Assembly (NCBI RefSeq): GCF_004127445.1
Contig: NZ_QEXM01000037.1
Span: forward strand, 1-64,000
DNA length: 64,000 bases
Direction of reading: 5' to 3'
DNA from: Streptomyces alfalfae
GTDB taxonomy: Bacteria; Actinomycetota; Actinomycetes; Streptomycetales; Streptomycetaceae
Part shown: piece after piece, positions 1 through 10,116 of the stretch
How the letters are laid out: every line of letters begins with the position of its first letter
Numbering within the stretch: the stretch's first letter is position 1
Notes under the pieces: generated by a model
The model's database searches: none
Told to the model about the DNA's origin: nothing
What the model saw: the letters and a program-made list of their open reading frames with translations, nothing else
Program-made: the position numbers and the translations under genes

Positions 1-1623
<1,623 letters not shown>

Positions 1624-1638
1624 AGGGACCTGTCGCGC

Positions 1639-2979
1639 ATGCTGCAGACCGCATCGCAGTCACCCAGCAGCCTCAGCCCCCCACAGCTGCTGACCTCGCT
1701 GGCCGGGCTCCTCCGGGAGTGGCTGCCGAGGCAGCGCTGGTTCGCGGGCAAGGGCAGGCCCGTGACGGACCTGTCCGTGATGTCGAGCACCGAACTGCAC
1801 CCGGGGTGCCTGCACCTGCTGATCCGCACCGGGCACACGGGACGGCCCGACGACTGCTACCAGCTCATCCTCGGCGTCCGCGAACACCTGCCCGCCCGGC
1901 TCCACCACGCCGTCATCGGCCGCCCCGACGCGGGCCCCCTCGCGGGCCTCACCGTCTACGACGCCCTCCTCGACCCCTGGTCGGCCGGGCTGCTCCTGGA
2001 GCGCCTGCGGGTCCCCGGAGCCACGGGCCCGCTGCGCTTCGAACGGGACGCGCGCAGCGTGGTGCCGGAGGGGCTGCCGCCCCGGCTCCTGGACGGGGAG
2101 CAGTCCAACACCTCCCTCGTGTACGGCGACGCGTACATCCTGAAGCTGTTCCGGCGCATCCAGTACGGCATCAACCCCGACCTGGAGGTGCCGCGGGCGC
2201 TCGCGGGCGGTGGCTGCGCCCGGGTGCCCGCCCCCGTGGCGTGGTTCTGGACCACCGAGCCGCGGAAGATGACGCTCGGCGTGCTCCAGCCGTTCCTGCG
2301 CGAGGCCAGGGACGGCTGGACCCTCGCGCTCCAGTCGCTGGCCTCCGGAGCCGACTTCGCCGACGAGTCCTTCGAGCTGGGGCGCGCCACCGCCGAGGTG
2401 CACCTCGCGCTGGCCGGGGCCTTCCCGACCGAGCCGCCGGACCCGCACGGCGGCCCCCGGCTCGCCGCGGCCATGACCGGACGCCTGGAGACCGCGGCCC
2501 GGCAGCTGCCGGGGCTCGTCCCCTACGTCTCACGGCTGCGGGCCGCCTACGCGGCGGTCGCGGCGCGCGGCCTCGGCCGCCCCGCCCAGCGCATCCACGG
2601 CGACCTCCACCTCGGCCAGGTCCTCCGGGCCGGGGACCGGTGGTTCGTCATCGACTTCGAGGGCGAACCGGCCAGGCCCCTCGCGGAGCGGCGCAACGCC
2701 CAGACTCCCGTACGGGACGTCGCGGGCATGCTGCGCTCCTTCGACTACGCGGCCCACACCCACCACCCGCGCCGCTCCTCCTGGGTGCGGCGCTGCCGGG
2801 ACGCGTACTGCGCGGGCTACGCCGCCGAGGCGACGTGGGACCCGCGCACCGAGACCGAACTGCTCCGGGCCTACCAGACGGACCGGGCGGTCTACGAAGC
2901 GCTGTACGAGGCCAGGCACCGACCCGACTGGCTGCCGGTCCCCATGGCGGCGATCGCCCGCCTCGCAGAGGAGAGCTGA
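1639..2979 (+). CDS. pep2: Maltokinase (Pep2/Mak)
   Basis: ATG-started protein of 446 residues, the usual length for stand-alone actinobacterial maltokinases. It phosphorylates maltose to alpha-maltose-1-phosphate with ATP, giving the substrate of the maltosyltransferase GlgE. The fold resembles aminoglycoside phosphotransferases: a Trp/Arg-rich N-terminal cap (LPRQRWFAGKGRP), a nucleotide-binding region around NTSLVYGDAYILKLFRR, the catalytic loop HGDLH at residues 320-324 and the metal-binding DFE at 339-341. It lies 15 bp after treS and 3 bp before glgB, so the three genes are very probably one transcript and TreS and Pep2 act in sequence. The family assignment is firm; kinetic specificity is inferred from family and context. 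Confidence 0.93.
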   Translation: MLQTASQSPSSLSPPQLLTSLAGLLREWLPRQRWFAGKGRPVTDLSVMSSTELHPGCLHLLIRTGHTGRPDDCYQLILGVREHLPARLHHAVIGRPDAGPLAGLTVYDALLDPWSAGLLLERLRVPGATGPLRFERDARSVVPEGLPPRLLDGEQSNTSLVYGDAYILKLFRRIQYGINPDLEVPRALAGGGCARVPAPVAWFWTTEPRKMTLGVLQPFLREARDGWTLALQSLASGADFADESFELGRATAEVHLALAGAFPTEPPDPHGGPRLAAAMTGRLETAARQLPGLVPYVSRLRAAYAAVAARGLGRPAQRIHGDLHLGQVLRAGDRWFVIDFEGEPARPLAERRNAQTPVRDVAGMLRSFDYAAHTHHPRRSSWVRRCRDAYCAGYAAEATWDPRTETELLRAYQTDRAVYEALYEARHRPDWLPVPMAAIARLAEES

Positions 2980-2982
2980 TCC

Positions 2983-5277
2983 GTGACCACCACCGAGACC
3001 CACCCCACCGACCCCGCGGCCGTCCTGCGCGCCCCCGTCGTCACCCGGCCCGCCGCCGGACGCCCGGACCGCGCACCCGAGGCCCCGCTCGCCGACGAGG
3101 ACCGGCGGCGGCTCCTCGCGGGCACCCACCACGACCCCCACGCCGTGCTCGGCGCACACCCGGCGCCCGGCGGTGTGGCCTTCGTCGTCCTGCGTCCCTA
3201 CGCCCGCGCCGTCACGCTCCTCACCGGCGAGCGGCGCGTCCCGCTGAACGACATGGGCGATGGCTTCTTCTCCGCGGTCCTGCCGTCCGAAGGGCCCGCG
3301 TCGGACGCGCTCCCGGAGTACCGGCTGACCGTCGCCTACGACGGCCCGGAGACCGAATACCAGGACCCCTACCGATTTCTGCCCGCCCTCGGTGAGTACG
3401 ACCTCCATCTGATCGGCGAGGGCCGCCACGAACAGCTCTGGAAGGCGCTCGGCGCGCACCCGATGACCCACCAGGGGGTGAGCGGCACCCGCTTCACCGT
3501 ATGGGCGCCGCACGCCAGAGGTGTGCGCCTCAGCGGCGACTTCAGCTGCTGGGACGGGACGGCCCACCCCATGCGTTCGCTCGGTTCGAGCGGCGTGTGG
3601 GAGCTGTTCGTGCCCGGCCTCGGCCCGGGGACGGTCTACAAGTTCGACATCACCCGCCCCGACGGCACCCACACCCTGCGCGCGGACCCGATGGCCCGCA
3701 GGGCGGAGGTGCCGCCCAACACCGCGTCGGTGGTCACCGAGTCCTCCTACACGTGGGCGGACGACGCCTGGATGGCCCACCGCGCGGACCGCCCGGTGCA
3801 CGAGGCCCCCTTCTCGGTGTACGAGGTCCACCTCCCGTCCTGGCGACCGGGGCTGACCTACCGCCGGCTCGCCGACGAACTGACCGACTACGTCACCGAC
3901 GCGGGCTTCACCCACGTCGAGCTGATGCCCGTCGCGGAGTTCCCCTTCAGCGGGTCCTGGGGCTACCAGGTCACCGGCTTCTACGCGCCCACGTCCCGCC
4001 TGGGCACGCCGGACGACTTCCGGTACCTGGTCGACAGGCTGCACCAGGCCGGGGTCGGCGTGCTCCTCGACTGGGTCCCCGCCCACTTCCCGAAGGACGA
4101 CTGGGCGCTCGCGCACTTCGACGGCGCGCACCTCTACGAGCCGGGGGACCCCCGGCGCGCCGAGCACCCCGACTGGGGCACCCTCACCTTCGACTACGGC
4201 CGCAGGGAGGTGCGCAACTTCCTGGTGGCCAACGCCGTCTACTGGTGCGAGGAGTTCCACATCGACGGCCTGCGTGTCGACGCGGTCGCCTCGATGCTCT
4301 ACCTCGACTACTCGCGCGAGGAGGGGCAGTGGTCCCCCAACGAGCACGGCGGCCGGGAGAACCTCGACGCGGTCGCCTTCCTCCAGGAGATGAACGCCAC
4401 CGTCTACCGCCGCTGCCCCGGCGTCGTCACGATCGCCGAGGAGTCGACGGCGTGGAACGGCGTGACCCGGGCCACCCATGACGTCGGCCCCGACGGCCTG
4501 GGCGGTCTCGGCTTCGGCCTGAAGTGGAACATGGGCTGGTCGCACGACTCCCTGGAGTACATCAAGCGCGACCCCGTGCACCGCGAGTACCACCACAACG
4601 AGATGACGTTCTCGATGGTGTACGCCTACAGCGAGAACTACGTCCTGCCGCTCTCCCACGACGAGGTCGTCCACGGCAAGCAGGCGCTCGTCTCCAAGAT
4701 GCCCGGCGACTGGTGGCAGCGCCGGGCCAACCACCGCGCCTACCTCGGCTACATGTGGGCCCACCCCGGCAAACAACTCCTGTTCATGGGCCAGGAGTTC
4801 GCCCAGGGCGGCGAGTGGTCGCAGGAGCAGGGGCTCGACTGGTGGCTGCTCGACCCGGCCTACCCCGCGGAGCGGGACCACAACGGTGTCCGGCGCCTGG
4901 TGCGCGACCTCAACCACCAGTACCGGGAGACGCCCGCCCTCTGGGAGCGGGACACCGACCCGGCCGGGTTCTCCTGGATCGTGGCGGACGCCGCCCAGGA
5001 CAACGTCCTGGCTTTCCTGCGGTACGCGGCGGACGGCACACCGCTGCTCGCCGTCTCCAACTTCGCCCCGGTCGTCCGCCACGACTACCCGCTCGGCGTG
5101 GACCGGGCGGGCACGGCCTGGCGCGAGGTGCTCAACACCGACGCCGCCGCGTACGGGGGCAGCGACGTCCGCGACCCGGAACCGCTCATGGCCCAGCCCG
5201 CCCCCGCACACGGCCGCCCCGCCCGGCTGCGCCTGACCCTGCCGCCCCTGGCCACGGTCTGGCTGCGCCCGGAGTGA
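2983..5277 (+). CDS. glgB: 1,4-alpha-glucan branching enzyme
   Basis: GTG-started protein of 764 residues, 3 bp after pep2. It creates alpha-1,6 branches in glycogen-like glucan. An extended N-terminus precedes tandem CBM48-type beta-sandwich modules and a GH13 barrel. Visible active-site signatures are GLRVDAVASMLY with nucleophile Asp433, the acid/base Glu486 in TIAEES, and the LSHDEVVHGK loop. The C-terminus ends with the usual all-beta domain. Within the operon it converts linear GlgE product into branched polymer. A strong hairpin follows the stop codon and likely ends the transcript. Confidence 0.95.
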   Translation: MTTTETHPTDPAAVLRAPVVTRPAAGRPDRAPEAPLADEDRRRLLAGTHHDPHAVLGAHPAPGGVAFVVLRPYARAVTLLTGERRVPLNDMGDGFFSAVLPSEGPASDALPEYRLTVAYDGPETEYQDPYRFLPALGEYDLHLIGEGRHEQLWKALGAHPMTHQGVSGTRFTVWAPHARGVRLSGDFSCWDGTAHPMRSLGSSGVWELFVPGLGPGTVYKFDITRPDGTHTLRADPMARRAEVPPNTASVVTESSYTWADDAWMAHRADRPVHEAPFSVYEVHLPSWRPGLTYRRLADELTDYVTDAGFTHVELMPVAEFPFSGSWGYQVTGFYAPTSRLGTPDDFRYLVDRLHQAGVGVLLDWVPAHFPKDDWALAHFDGAHLYEPGDPRRAEHPDWGTLTFDYGRREVRNFLVANAVYWCEEFHIDGLRVDAVASMLYLDYSREEGQWSPNEHGGRENLDAVAFLQEMNATVYRRCPGVVTIAEESTAWNGVTRATHDVGPDGLGGLGFGLKWNMGWSHDSLEYIKRDPVHREYHHNEMTFSMVYAYSENYVLPLSHDEVVHGKQALVSKMPGDWWQRRANHRAYLGYMWAHPGKQLLFMGQEFAQGGEWSQEQGLDWWLLDPAYPAERDHNGVRRLVRDLNHQYRETPALWERDTDPAGFSWIVADAAQDNVLAFLRYAADGTPLLAVSNFAPVVRHDYPLGVDRAGTAWREVLNTDAAAYGGSDVRDPEPLMAQPAPAHGRPARLRLTLPPLATVWLRPE

Positions 5278-5288
5278 ACGCCGTCGGT

Positions 5289-5315
5289 CCGGCCCGGCCT
5301 CCCCGGCCGGGCCGG
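5289..5315. terminator. Hairpin terminator between glgB and the convergent DUF5709 gene
   Basis: A perfect inverted repeat has 11-bp G/C-only arms (5289-5299 and 5305-5315) and a 5-nt loop, starting 11 bp after the glgB stop. There is no U-tract, as is common in Streptomyces. It lies between convergent genes and could serve both strands. Confidence 0.75.
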
Positions 5316-5375
5316 GTCAGACCGGCGGGGCGATGAACACCCCGCGGTCGGGGTCGTTGAACGCCCCGTGCGGTG

Positions 5376-5843
5376 CTACGGGGTGTGCGCCTCGGCCACC
5401 CCTTCGCCGTCCTCGACGCCCATGTCCTCGCCGAGCATGTCGTGCACGGCGGCGTCCTGCGGGTCCTCCACGGCTCCCTCGTCCGGAGGGAGCAGCGGCT
5501 CCTCGTCGGGATCGGCCGAGGGAGGCTCGTCGAGGGGTTCGTCGACCCGTGCCATGTCGTCGGCGGCCTCGTCGTCCTCCACCGGGTCGGGCACGCTGAG
5601 CGCCGGGTCGGGGCGCTCCTCGGAGAGCCGTTCCGCGAGGCTCTCGCCCTCGTGCTGCTCCTCGGCCGTGGTGCCGGTGCGGGTCGCGGCGAGCGGGCGC
5701 TCCGGCGGGGCCCAGCCCTCGTCGTAGGGGTCGGACTCCTGGTCGCCGAGCGTGTCCTCCGGGTCGAGGATTCCGTCGTCCTCGCGTATCTCGCCCGCGT
5801 CGGGCTGGTAGACCTCGTCGCCGGTGGCGTCCTCGTTCCCCAT
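5376..5843 (-). CDS. DUF5709-type acidic protein
   Basis: About 155 residues, very acidic and low in hydrophobics, beginning MGNEDATGDEVYQPDAGEI. I chose the ATG at 5843 because GAGGAGT precedes it at good spacing; a longer reading upstream gives unnatural sequence and overlaps the phosphatase gene. The opening pattern (YQPD, then a DPEDTLGDQESDPYDEGWAPPERP segment) matches the actinobacterial DUF5709 family, whose function is unknown. The remainder is a Glu/Asp/Pro-rich, probably disordered tail. It lies 128 bp downstream of the SpoIIE-phosphatase gene on the same strand and could be expressed with it. No enzymatic motif is visible. Confidence 0.75.
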   Translation of the reverse strand: MGNEDATGDEVYQPDAGEIREDDGILDPEDTLGDQESDPYDEGWAPPERPLAATRTGTTAEEQHEGESLAERLSEERPDPALSVPDPVEDDEAADDMARVDEPLDEPPSADPDEEPLLPPDEGAVEDPQDAAVHDMLGEDMGVEDGEGVAEAHTP

Positions 5844-5971
5844 GGTGCCCGTACTCCTCACTGCGCGGCGCGTGTCGGTGTCCTGCCGTTGCCCTGCCGT
5901 GTATCCCGCTGGGCCGGGAACACACGTGGCGACGTATAGGGCGGTCCGGTCCGCGGGCCGTTCCCCGCGGC

Positions 5972-7159
5972 TCAGGGCCGCCACTCCAGGAGCAGCAGGG
6001 TCGCGTCGTCACGGAGCTGGTTGTCCTGCCGGTCGAGGATGGAGTGGATGAGCTGACGCAGGGCCTCCGGCGGCCGTTCGCCCGCGGCGGTCGACCGGAT
6101 GATGCTGTCCACGAACCGCTGGAGGCCGAACTCACCGCCGTTCCCGGTGCGCAGTTCGGTGACGCCGTCGGTGTACATCAGCACCCGGTCACCCGGCTGC
6201 AGCGGCTCCTTGTGGACGACCCAGTCGACGTCGGCCAGCGACGCGGGCGTCCCCATCGGCGGCTGCGGCGGCCGTTCGAGGGCGTGGTCGAGCACCCGGT
6301 GGTCCCGGATGAGCAGGGGCGCCGGATGGCCGCAGTTGCACCACCGCAGGATGCCCGTGGCCAGGTCGAGCTGGGCGAGGATGCCCGTGCAGAACTGCTC
6401 GGGCAGCCACTGGGCGATCGCCTCCTGGATCTTCTCCACGAGCGAGGGCAGCTCGACCCCGGCCCGCCGGGCGTTGCGGCACCCCGCCATGGCCACGGCG
6501 GTGGTGAGGCCCGAGGCGAGGTTGTGCCCCATGGCGTCGAGGATCGCCACGTGCAGGGTGGACCGGGTCAGGGAGTGGTCGAAGACGTCGCCGCCGATCT
6601 CGTACGCCGGTTCGAGGACCGCGGTGGAGACGACGTGGGCGTTGCCGATCGTACGAGGGGGCAGGAAGGCCCGGAGCATCTCGGCGGGCAGCTGCATGTT
6701 CTGGGACCTGGTGCGCCGCGCGAAGCTGTCGCTCGACGCCCGCTTCGAGGTGATCGCCATGGCCAGGATGGAGCTCAGCACCCGGCAGTGGCGCAGCACC
6801 GTGCCGTCCAGGGCCGGCGCCGTGACGCCGATGACGCCCAGCCGCTCCACCCCGTCGATCAATGGCAGCCAGGCGGTGAGCCGGCCGTGGGCGCTCTCCT
6901 CCACGCGCAGCTCATGGGCTCGGTAGGCCGAACCGGCGACGGAGCTGTCCACGCCGAGGGTGCTCGGCCCGTCGGCCAGCGGCACCAGACAGCGCTGCTG
7001 GAGGTCGACCAGGTACAGGTCGATCCGGTCGAGGCCCGCCGCGTCGGCGAAGCGGTGGACCACGTCGGGAAGCTCCAGCGCGGGCGCCGCGTGGACGGCG
7101 GTGAGCAACTGTTCCAGGAACTGCTCTCCGGGGCCTGGCACGCCGGACGGACTCGACAT
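5972..7159 (-). CDS. GAF domain-SpoIIE (PP2C-type) serine phosphatase
   Basis: A 395-residue protein with an N-terminal GAF-like sensor region (about 20-170) and a C-terminal SpoIIE/PP2C phosphatase domain (about 190-392). Metal-binding acidic motifs are visible as EIGGDVFDH, AILDAMGHNLASGL and VLMYTDGVTELR. Such proteins dephosphorylate STAS anti-anti-sigma factors, which then sequester anti-sigma kinases and free SigB/SigF-type sigma factors. A GAGGTGG Shine-Dalgarno sequence precedes the ATG. It is divergent from a SigF-type sigma gene across 234 bp, and STAS and HATPase genes lie at 29.9-38 kb, so a role in partner-switching stress control is likely. Its actual partner cannot be read from the sequence. 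Confidence 0.9.
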   Translation of the reverse strand: MSSPSGVPGPGEQFLEQLLTAVHAAPALELPDVVHRFADAAGLDRIDLYLVDLQQRCLVPLADGPSTLGVDSSVAGSAYRAHELRVEESAHGRLTAWLPLIDGVERLGVIGVTAPALDGTVLRHCRVLSSILAMAITSKRASSDSFARRTRSQNMQLPAEMLRAFLPPRTIGNAHVVSTAVLEPAYEIGGDVFDHSLTRSTLHVAILDAMGHNLASGLTTAVAMAGCRNARRAGVELPSLVEKIQEAIAQWLPEQFCTGILAQLDLATGILRWCNCGHPAPLLIRDHRVLDHALERPPQPPMGTPASLADVDWVVHKEPLQPGDRVLMYTDGVTELRTGNGGEFGLQRFVDSIIRSTAAGERPPEALRQLIHSILDRQDNQLRDDATLLLLEWRP

Positions 7160-7393
7160 CTGTGTTCACCACCTCAGAGGCAGTCTCACACCGCCGTCAC
7201 GATCCCGCCCGGCGGGCGCGGGCTGCCGGGCGGGCAGGTCTTCGGGACCGGGGGAGAGGTGGCTTTGGTCCCGCGGACGGGTGAGGAAAGACCCGGTGGA
7301 CGCCCCTCCGCCCGCGGAATCACACCGGGGACCGCAGGAGGACGGGTGCGGGCTTCGGTCGCCGCGGGTGCGCGGATCGAGGAGGTGTGAGTC

Positions 7394-8845
7394 ATGAGCG
7401 TGGAGGCGAGCGGAAGCATGTTTCTTCGAACGGCCGGTGTGGACGAGGCGACCGAACCGGCGGGCGGGCCCTGGACCGCGGCCGCGGTGCCGACCGGGAC
7501 GGGGGCCGCGGTGCCGACCGGGGCCGGGGCCGGGGCCGCTGAGGCGACGCCGGGCGAGGCCGCCGTGCCGACCGGGACCGGAGCCGCCGCGCCGACCGGG
7601 GCCGGGGCAGGGACCGGCGTGCCCACCGGGGCCGGGGCAGGGACCGCCGTGCCCACCGGGACCGAGGCCGCTGAGGCGACGCCGAGGGAGGCCGCCGCGC
7701 CGACCGAGGCCAGGGCCGGAGCCGCCGTGCCGACCGAGGCAGCCATCCTGACCGGGGCCGGGGCAGGGACCGGTGTGCCGACCGGGGCCGGGGCCGCTGA
7801 GGCGACGCCGGGCGAGGCTGCCGCGCCGACCGGGACGGGAGCCGCCGCGCCGACCGAGGCAGGGACCGAGGCCGCTGAGGCGACGCCGGGTGAGGCCGCC
7901 GCGCCGACCGGGGCAGGGACCGAGGCCGCTGAGGCGACGCCGGGTGAGGCCGCCGCGCCGACGCGAGGTGAGGCCGCCGTGCCGCTCCGGCCGGAGGCGC
8001 CGGGACCGGCCCGGCAGGAGGCCGGCGAGCTGCCCCGGATCGACGACGCGGGCCAGGTCGCCCCGAAGGACGCGCGGGAGCTGTCGAAGCTCTTCTTCGA
8101 GCGGCTGCGGGACCTGCCGGAGGGCACGCCCGAGCACCGGTACGCGCGCGACACCCTGATCGAGATGAACCTCTCGCTCGTGCACTACGTGGCCGGCCGC
8201 TTCCGCAACCGCGGCAACGGGCACATGGAGGACATCGTGCAGGTCGGCACGGTGGGGCTGATCAAGGCCATCGACCGCTACGACGTGGACCGCGGCTCCG
8301 AGTTCGTCTCGTTCGCCGTCCCCTGCGTCCTCGGGGAGATCAAGCGCTACTTCCGGGACACCAGCTGGGCCGTGCACGTCCCGCGCAGGCTCCAGGAGCT
8401 CCGCTCCCAGCTGGCCGTGGCCCAGGAGCGGCTCTCCTCCGCGCTCGGCCGTGAGCCGACGGTCAAGGAGCTGGCCGCCGACCTCGGGGTGACCGAGGAA
8501 CAGGCGCTGGAGGGCATCATGGCCGCCAACGGGTACGCCGCGGGGTCCCTGGACGCCCCGCAGGGCCTGGGCGACGAGGGGGAGACCTACCGGGGCGGCC
8601 GTTCGCTCGCCGACGTCATGGGCGACACCGACCCCGCCATCGACGCGTTCGAGCACCTGCACGCCCTGGCGCCGCTCCTCGCCGACCTGCCGGAGCGGGA
8701 GCGCCGCATCATCGAGATGCGCTTCGGCCAGGAGATGACCCAGGCGGAGATCGGCGCCGTCCTCGGCATCTCGCAGATGCACGTGTCACGGCTGCTCTCC
8801 CGGACGCTTTTGCGGTTGCGCGAGGGACTGCTGGCCCGCGACTGA
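7394..8845 (+). CDS. SigB/SigF/SigG-family RNA polymerase sigma factor with long repetitive N-terminus
   Basis: ATG start with GGAGG 8 nt upstream; 483 residues, whereas SigF-type factors are usually about 260-300. Residues from about 215 onward are a canonical factor: sigma region 2 (YARDTLIEMNLSLVHYVAGR, then EDIVQVGTVGLIKAIDRYD and FVSFAVPCVLGEIKRYFRD), region 3 (VPRRLQELRSQL) and region 4 with a helix-turn-helix (MTQAEIGAVLGISQMHVSRLLSR). About 180 residues ahead of this are an Ala/Thr/Gly/Pro/Glu repeat, described separately. The factor would direct polymerase to general-stress or developmental promoters under anti-sigma control; the SpoIIE phosphatase is divergent. The core assignment is firm; the role of the extension is unknown. 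Confidence 0.92.
   Translation: MSVEASGSMFLRTAGVDEATEPAGGPWTAAAVPTGTGAAVPTGAGAGAAEATPGEAAVPTGTGAAAPTGAGAGTGVPTGAGAGTAVPTGTEAAEATPREAAAPTEARAGAAVPTEAAILTGAGAGTGVPTGAGAAEATPGEAAAPTGTGAAAPTEAGTEAAEATPGEAAAPTGAGTEAAEATPGEAAAPTRGEAAVPLRPEAPGPARQEAGELPRIDDAGQVAPKDARELSKLFFERLRDLPEGTPEHRYARDTLIEMNLSLVHYVAGRFRNRGNGHMEDIVQVGTVGLIKAIDRYDVDRGSEFVSFAVPCVLGEIKRYFRDTSWAVHVPRRLQELRSQLAVAQERLSSALGREPTVKELAADLGVTEEQALEGIMAANGYAAGSLDAPQGLGDEGETYRGGRSLADVMGDTDPAIDAFEHLHALAPLLADLPERERRIIEMRFGQEMTQAEIGAVLGISQMHVSRLLSRTLLRLREGLLARD
7478..8000 (+). repeat. Degenerate coding repeats in the sigma factor gene
   Basis: Tandem, imperfect repeats encode Ala-Pro-Thr-Gly-rich peptide. AAEATPGEAAAPT or a close variant occurs five times (one copy has PRE, one AAVPT), separated by GTGAAAPTGAGAGTGVPTG-like spacers. 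The DNA is nearly pure G/C with short motifs such as gccgaccgggg recurring, as expected for slippage-driven expansion. The frame is kept throughout and enters the sigma domain without a break. Confidence 0.9.
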
Positions 8846-9302
8846 CGCCGGACCGGGCCTCGCGCGGACCCCGAGACGCCCAGTTCCGGTCTGGCTGCGA
8901 GCGGGGCATTCACGCCACCCGGCGGTATTTGTATGGGGCGGCCGTGCGCCCGGTGGGCCGCCGCAACGCGTCCGCGGCCCCACATCCGTCACTTCTCGCC
9001 ACTCCTTGAACACACAAGGTTACCGAAAGTCGCGGGTGCGGGATGAGATCCGCGCGCGTTCTCGGCAGAATCACCACCGCGGCCGCCGCTCGCTCCCGGC
9101 GACGGCTGCTGGGGGAAGGGGCGCACAACGGGGAGTCCGCGTGTGTGGGGCACGCGGGCTCCCCACCGCCCGTGTGCGGGCCCGACGGCCCCGCCGAGCC
9201 GCTGCCGGTCCGTCACTCCCGCGCCCCGCCCGGCGACTTCGCGCGCCGCGGCCTCGGACCGGCCTGCGTGATGCGGGGCCCGGTCGTGGTTACCGTTCCG
9301 CC
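8846..9302. other. Intergenic region between sigma factor and osmC-like genes
   Basis: 457 bp with no convincing gene on either strand: candidate frames are short, Arg/Ala/Pro-rich and lack Shine-Dalgarno sequences. It contains some A/T-richer stretches, for example near 8925-8940 and 9000-9030, that could hold the osmC promoter. I could not assign specific -10/-35 elements. Confidence 0.6.
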
Positions 9303-9743
9303 ATGGCCGACTACCGCATCGAAGCCGTACGCAACGGCGAACGTGACTGGACCGCCCGCAACGACCGCGGCGCCGAGGTCCGCGTCGCCGCCGCCGACGA
9401 CCCCGGGGCCCAGCCCTCCTTCACCCCCGTCGAACTGCTCCTCGCCGCGCTCGGCGGCTGCGGCGGACTCGTCGTGGACCGCACCGCCCGCGCCGTCGAC
9501 CACGACGCTCTGCGCGTCGTCGTGGAGTCGGTGTCCCGCCCCGAGGACGAAGGCCGCGTCGGCATGGTCCGCGTCTCCTACGAACTCGACCTGCCCGAGG
9601 GGGACGCGGACACCGCCGAGGCGCTCGAACGTGCCATCCGCCTGACCCACGAGAAGTACTGCACCGTGAGCCGCACCGTCGAACACGGCGCCCGCGTCGA
9701 GGCCGCCGGGCCCGACGGAACCATGCTGTTCATGGGCGGATAA
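9303..9743 (+). CDS. OsmC family protein
   Basis: 146 residues from the ATG at 9303 (MADYRIEAVRNGERDW); a longer upstream reading is Arg-rich and unlikely. OsmC/Ohr proteins are small homodimeric thiol peroxidases. Two cysteines sit in the expected places, one in LLLAALGGCGG and one in HEKYCTVSRTVEHG. Together with the FTPVELLLAALGGC motif this fits the OsmC rather than the Ohr branch. It would protect against organic hydroperoxides; location beside a stress sigma gene is consistent but not proof of shared control. Its stop codon lies inside a 23-bp tandem repeat. Confidence 0.85.
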   Translation: MADYRIEAVRNGERDWTARNDRGAEVRVAAADDPGAQPSFTPVELLLAALGGCGGLVVDRTARAVDHDALRVVVESVSRPEDEGRVGMVRVSYELDLPEGDADTAEALERAIRLTHEKYCTVSRTVEHGARVEAAGPDGTMLFMGG

Positions 9744-9781
9744 CCCAAAGAGGGGCAAGCGGATAACTCAAAGAGGGGCAA
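9736..9781 (+). repeat. Two-copy 23-bp tandem repeat spanning the osmC stop codon
   Basis: Copy 1 is 9736-9758 and copy 2 is 9759-9781, both beginning gcggataac and ending gaggggcaa, with one mismatch (c/t at repeat position 10). The first copy contains the TAA stop of the OsmC gene, so the duplication regenerates the gene's last bases downstream. Confidence 0.95.
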
Positions 9782-9834
9782 AGGGTGATGCGGGGGGCGT
9801 CGCGTGATCGGTTGCGTGCGCTCCGCGCGTTTAG

Positions 9835-9853
9835 TTAGGTTAGCCTTGCCTAG
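9835..9853 (+). promoter_or_regulatory. Iron box (DmdR/IdeR-type operator) of the siderophore operon
   Basis: The 19-mer TTAGGTTAGCCTTGCCTAG matches 15 of 19 positions of the DmdR/IdeR operator consensus (TTAGGTTAGGCTAACCTAA). It is conspicuously A/T-rich for this genome and lies 263 bp before the first siderophore gene. DmdR1-type repressors bind such boxes when ferrous iron is plentiful. I infer iron-repressed transcription of 10117-26561; no second box was found inside the operon. Confidence 0.8.
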
Positions 9854-10116
9854 CCAAGGGGGAGCGGATGCGGCCCGTGCGGCGGATCGGTGGTTCTCGT
9901 CGCCTCGTGCGGTGGGGGCGTCCGCCGCACCGTGACGTGACCGCACGCCGGAGGCGTCCGACCGCGCGGAGGTCCGCGTACACCGGACGCGTCCGAACTC
10001 CCCGCGCTGCGCCATGACCAGACGTGCGAGCCGTCGCACCGCGCTGGGGCGCCGCGATCCACCCACCGCCGCCGCGCCGACCCCGCCGACGGCGCCGAAG
10101 CCTCGCAGGAGCACCG

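Noticed and set aside
2530..5211. Antisense frame of 893 codons opposite glgB
   Set aside because: Low-complexity Val/Gly/Arg/Glu translation, no Shine-Dalgarno sequence; glgB is unambiguous.
7166..8782. Antisense frame opposite the sigma factor, with GRRGGL-type repeats
   Set aside because: The repeats simply mirror the coding repeats of the sigma gene; no family or start signal.
9854..10116. Leader peptide gene in the siderophore operon leader
   Set aside because: Candidate short frames are Arg-rich and lack a Shine-Dalgarno sequence; nothing supports a specific peptide.
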